Source: CAYXVB01 sp964467785 (GTDB taxonomy: Bacteria > Bdellovibrionota > UBA1018). From it: DNA of 7,335 bases. Below are positions 6,271 to 7,335 of this stretch, one piece after another. The stretch is taken from contig CAYXVB010000181.1 in the NCBI GenBank assembly GCA_964467785.1, forward strand, positions 1 to 7,335, read 5' to 3'. Each line of letters starts with the position of its first letter. Position 1 is the first letter of the stretch. Below the pieces are notes generated by a model that ran no database searches, was not told the origin of the DNA, and saw only the letters and a program-made list of their open reading frames with translations. The position numbers were made by a program, and so were the translations under genes.

Positions 6271-6687
6271 TCAAGGGATGTTTCGCATGTGATCCGCGAG
6301 CCGATAAAGGGCCCGTGACATCAGCGAGCGATAGGGCTCCTGGAGAGCGCTCGTGGCGAGCGCCCGGTCCATGCAGAGCATCCACTGATCGCGTTCGCTC
6401 TCGCCGATCTGAAACGGAAAGTGCCTCATCCTCAGGCGGGGATGACCGTACTTCTCGATGTAAAGCTGGGGCCCCCCGGTCCAGCCGGANNNNNNNNNNT
6501 AGCCAGTATCCAGAACACGCGCGTGGCCAGGATCGCTCTGCGCGAGATCGTGGTGCATGGCGCGGATCCCGCGCGTCTCGGCAAGCGTATCCATCCAACG
6601 GTAAAATTCGCGGACCAGGGCACGCACGCCGTCCTCGCCACCCAGTCGCTCATACAATGAAAGTTCCGGTTCGTTGGCGTCGTTCAT
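6271..6687 (-). CDS. glbO: Group II (O-type) truncated haemoglobin, interrupted by an assembly gap
   Basis: Small haem protein of the 2-over-2 globin fold, which binds O2, NO or peroxide in the cytoplasm. About 138 residues including four unknown ones. Recognisable features are LYERLGGEDGVRALVREFY with the B10 tyrosine at Y29, GWTGGPQLYIEKYGHPRLRMRHFPF with the proximal haem-ligand histidine H89, and ERDQW with the group II tryptophan (G8) at W102. All three match the M. tuberculosis GlbO pattern. The run of N at 6490-6499 falls at residues 63-66, and the residues just before it do not look like the family's usual E-helix, so this part is unreliable. I start it at ATG 6687; GTG 6708 would add seven residues without similarity. 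It begins 25 nt after the oxyR stop on the same strand, so co-transcription with oxyR is likely. Confidence 0.9.
   Translation of the reverse strand: MNDANEPELSLYERLGGEDGVRALVREFYRWMDTLAETRGIRAMHHDLAQSDPGHARVLDTGXXXXSGWTGGPQLYIEKYGHPRLRMRHFPFQIGESERDQWMLCMDRALATSALQEPYRSLMSRALYRLADHMRNIP
6490..6499. other. Assembly gap (10 N)
   Basis: Ten undetermined bases inside the globin gene. The true gap length is unknown, so the open frame across it is only nominal. Confidence 0.99.
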
Positions 6688-6712
6688 GCGCCCGCTTGCA
6701 TAGCACACACAA

Positions 6713-7335
6713 TCAGATCCGGACCACTTCGATTTCGCGCGACTTGACCCGCGGAAGATCCGAGGGCAGCTTTTTCTGAATCTCTCGCTTCAACGCCTCA
6801 AGGATGGGTTTCTTGTACTGCGTGCGGCGGCAGACGAGGCTGACCTCCCGACTCGGCACCGGGCGGGCGAACGGACGAAGCATTTCCTTGCGGTGGCGCG
6901 GAAGCGTCCGCGTGGCCAGATCCGGCAAAAGCGTGTATCCATGCCCCTGCTCCACCAGGTGCATCACGGTCTCGAGACTTCCGCTTTCAAAACGGACATT
7001 CTGGAATATCCCCGATTTGCCGCGCAGGGAACAGACGCGAAGGATCTGATTGCGAAGGCAATGGCCTTCGGCTAAAAGCCAGATATCCTTGTACCCTTTC
7101 GCGTCCAGCAGGTCCGCATCCACCTGAGCCACTTTGTTCAAAGGATGATGGGCGCTGACATAGAGGCAGAACGGTTCATAATAGAGGGGGATCTCCACGA
7201 GCGACTCGACGTGAAGCGGAGTCGCAAGGATACCGGCGTCGATCCGATCATCCTCGAGCGCCTGGATCAAATTCCCCGTAGTCATTTCCTCGATCAGGAG
7301 CTTGACCGCTGGGTATGCCGAGGCGAATTCGCCTA
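6713..7335 (-). CDS. oxyR: OxyR-type LysR-family peroxide sensor, C-terminal 206 residues
   Basis: Transcription regulator that senses hydrogen peroxide through a reversible disulfide and activates antioxidant genes. The frame is open to the window edge, so the N-terminal DNA-binding helix-turn-helix (about 90-100 residues of an expected 300) lies outside. The fragment is the periplasmic-binding-protein-like effector domain, starting at EFASAYPAVKLLIEEMTTGNL. The diagnostic piece is EGHCLRNQILRVC: two cysteines exactly nine residues apart (codons 7060-7058 and 7033-7031), the same motif and spacing as the redox pair C199/C208 of E. coli OxyR (GHCLRDQ...C). FESGSLETVMHLVEQGHGYTLLP follows, also typical. 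An extra cysteine sits in YEPFCLYVS. The gene precedes the truncated haemoglobin on the same strand. The ATG at 7285 is internal and is not the start. Confidence 0.94.
   Translation of the reverse strand, partial: GEFASAYPAVKLLIEEMTTGNLIQALEDDRIDAGILATPLHVESLVEIPLYYEPFCLYVSAHHPLNKVAQVDADLLDAKGYKDIWLLAEGHCLRNQILRVCSLRGKSGIFQNVRFESGSLETVMHLVEQGHGYTLLPDLATRTLPRHRKEMLRPFARPVPSREVSLVCRRTQYKKPILEALKREIQKKLPSDLPRVKSREIEVVRI

Noticed and set aside
5687..6598. 303-residue minus-strand frame across the lipoprotein and globin genes
   Set aside because: It runs antisense to the lipoprotein gene and through the N-gap in the wrong globin frame, with no recognisable motif. The only meaningful part is the short ...SGYWL piece, which is chance.
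7321..7334. Perfect 14-base palindrome AGGCGAATTCGCCT at the window edge
   Set aside because: It lies inside the oxyR reading frame and encodes the ordinary G-E-F-A residues; its position next to a sensor gene is tempting but it is coding DNA. The 11-base match to the sequence at 4201 is expected by chance in a window this size.

Overview
The window looks like ordinary chromosomal DNA of a G+C-rich, probably Gram-negative, facultatively anaerobic bacterium. It combines an oxygen-sensitive fermentation enzyme (pyruvate formate-lyase with its activase) with aerobic stress functions (OxyR, truncated haemoglobin). It also has a predicted lipoprotein with a short signal peptide. I cannot place the organism reliably. 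A delta-proteobacterial, bdellovibrio-like or similar lineage would fit, but that is a guess from protein flavour only. A run of ten N at 6490-6499 shows that the source is a draft assembly.

Layout: (1) 1-1753, plus strand: the 3' end of pflB, then pflA overlapping it by 14 nt, then a SUI1/YciH-type initiation-factor-like gene 12 nt further on; this looks like one transcription unit. (2) 1933-3156, plus strand: an alanine-synthesising aminotransferase of the AlaA type, with its own strong Shine-Dalgarno. (3) 3157-3599: a poorer region holding one small plausible ORF (61 aa, hydrophobic N-terminus, good ribosome site) and weak inverted repeats. (4) 3600-4172, minus strand: tag, DNA-3-methyladenine glycosylase I. 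(5) 4173-4345: a divergent intergenic region with a strong imperfect hairpin. (6) 4346-6262, plus strand: a 638-aa lipoprotein of unknown function with ten cysteines besides the lipidated one. (7) 6271-7335, minus strand: oxyR (cut by the window edge) followed by a group II truncated haemoglobin gene, converging on the lipoprotein gene with 8 nt between stops.

How the genes fit together: PflB/PflA split pyruvate to acetyl-CoA and formate without oxygen, and AlaA draws on the same pyruvate pool to make alanine. OxyR and the globin are a plausible pair for peroxide, oxygen or NO handling, and Tag repairs alkylated DNA. Nothing here forms a recognisable new defence or mobile system; I saw no transposase, integrase, CRISPR array, tRNA or rRNA. 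The least explained items are the large lipoprotein, the hairpin in front of it and the small ORF on the other side of tag.
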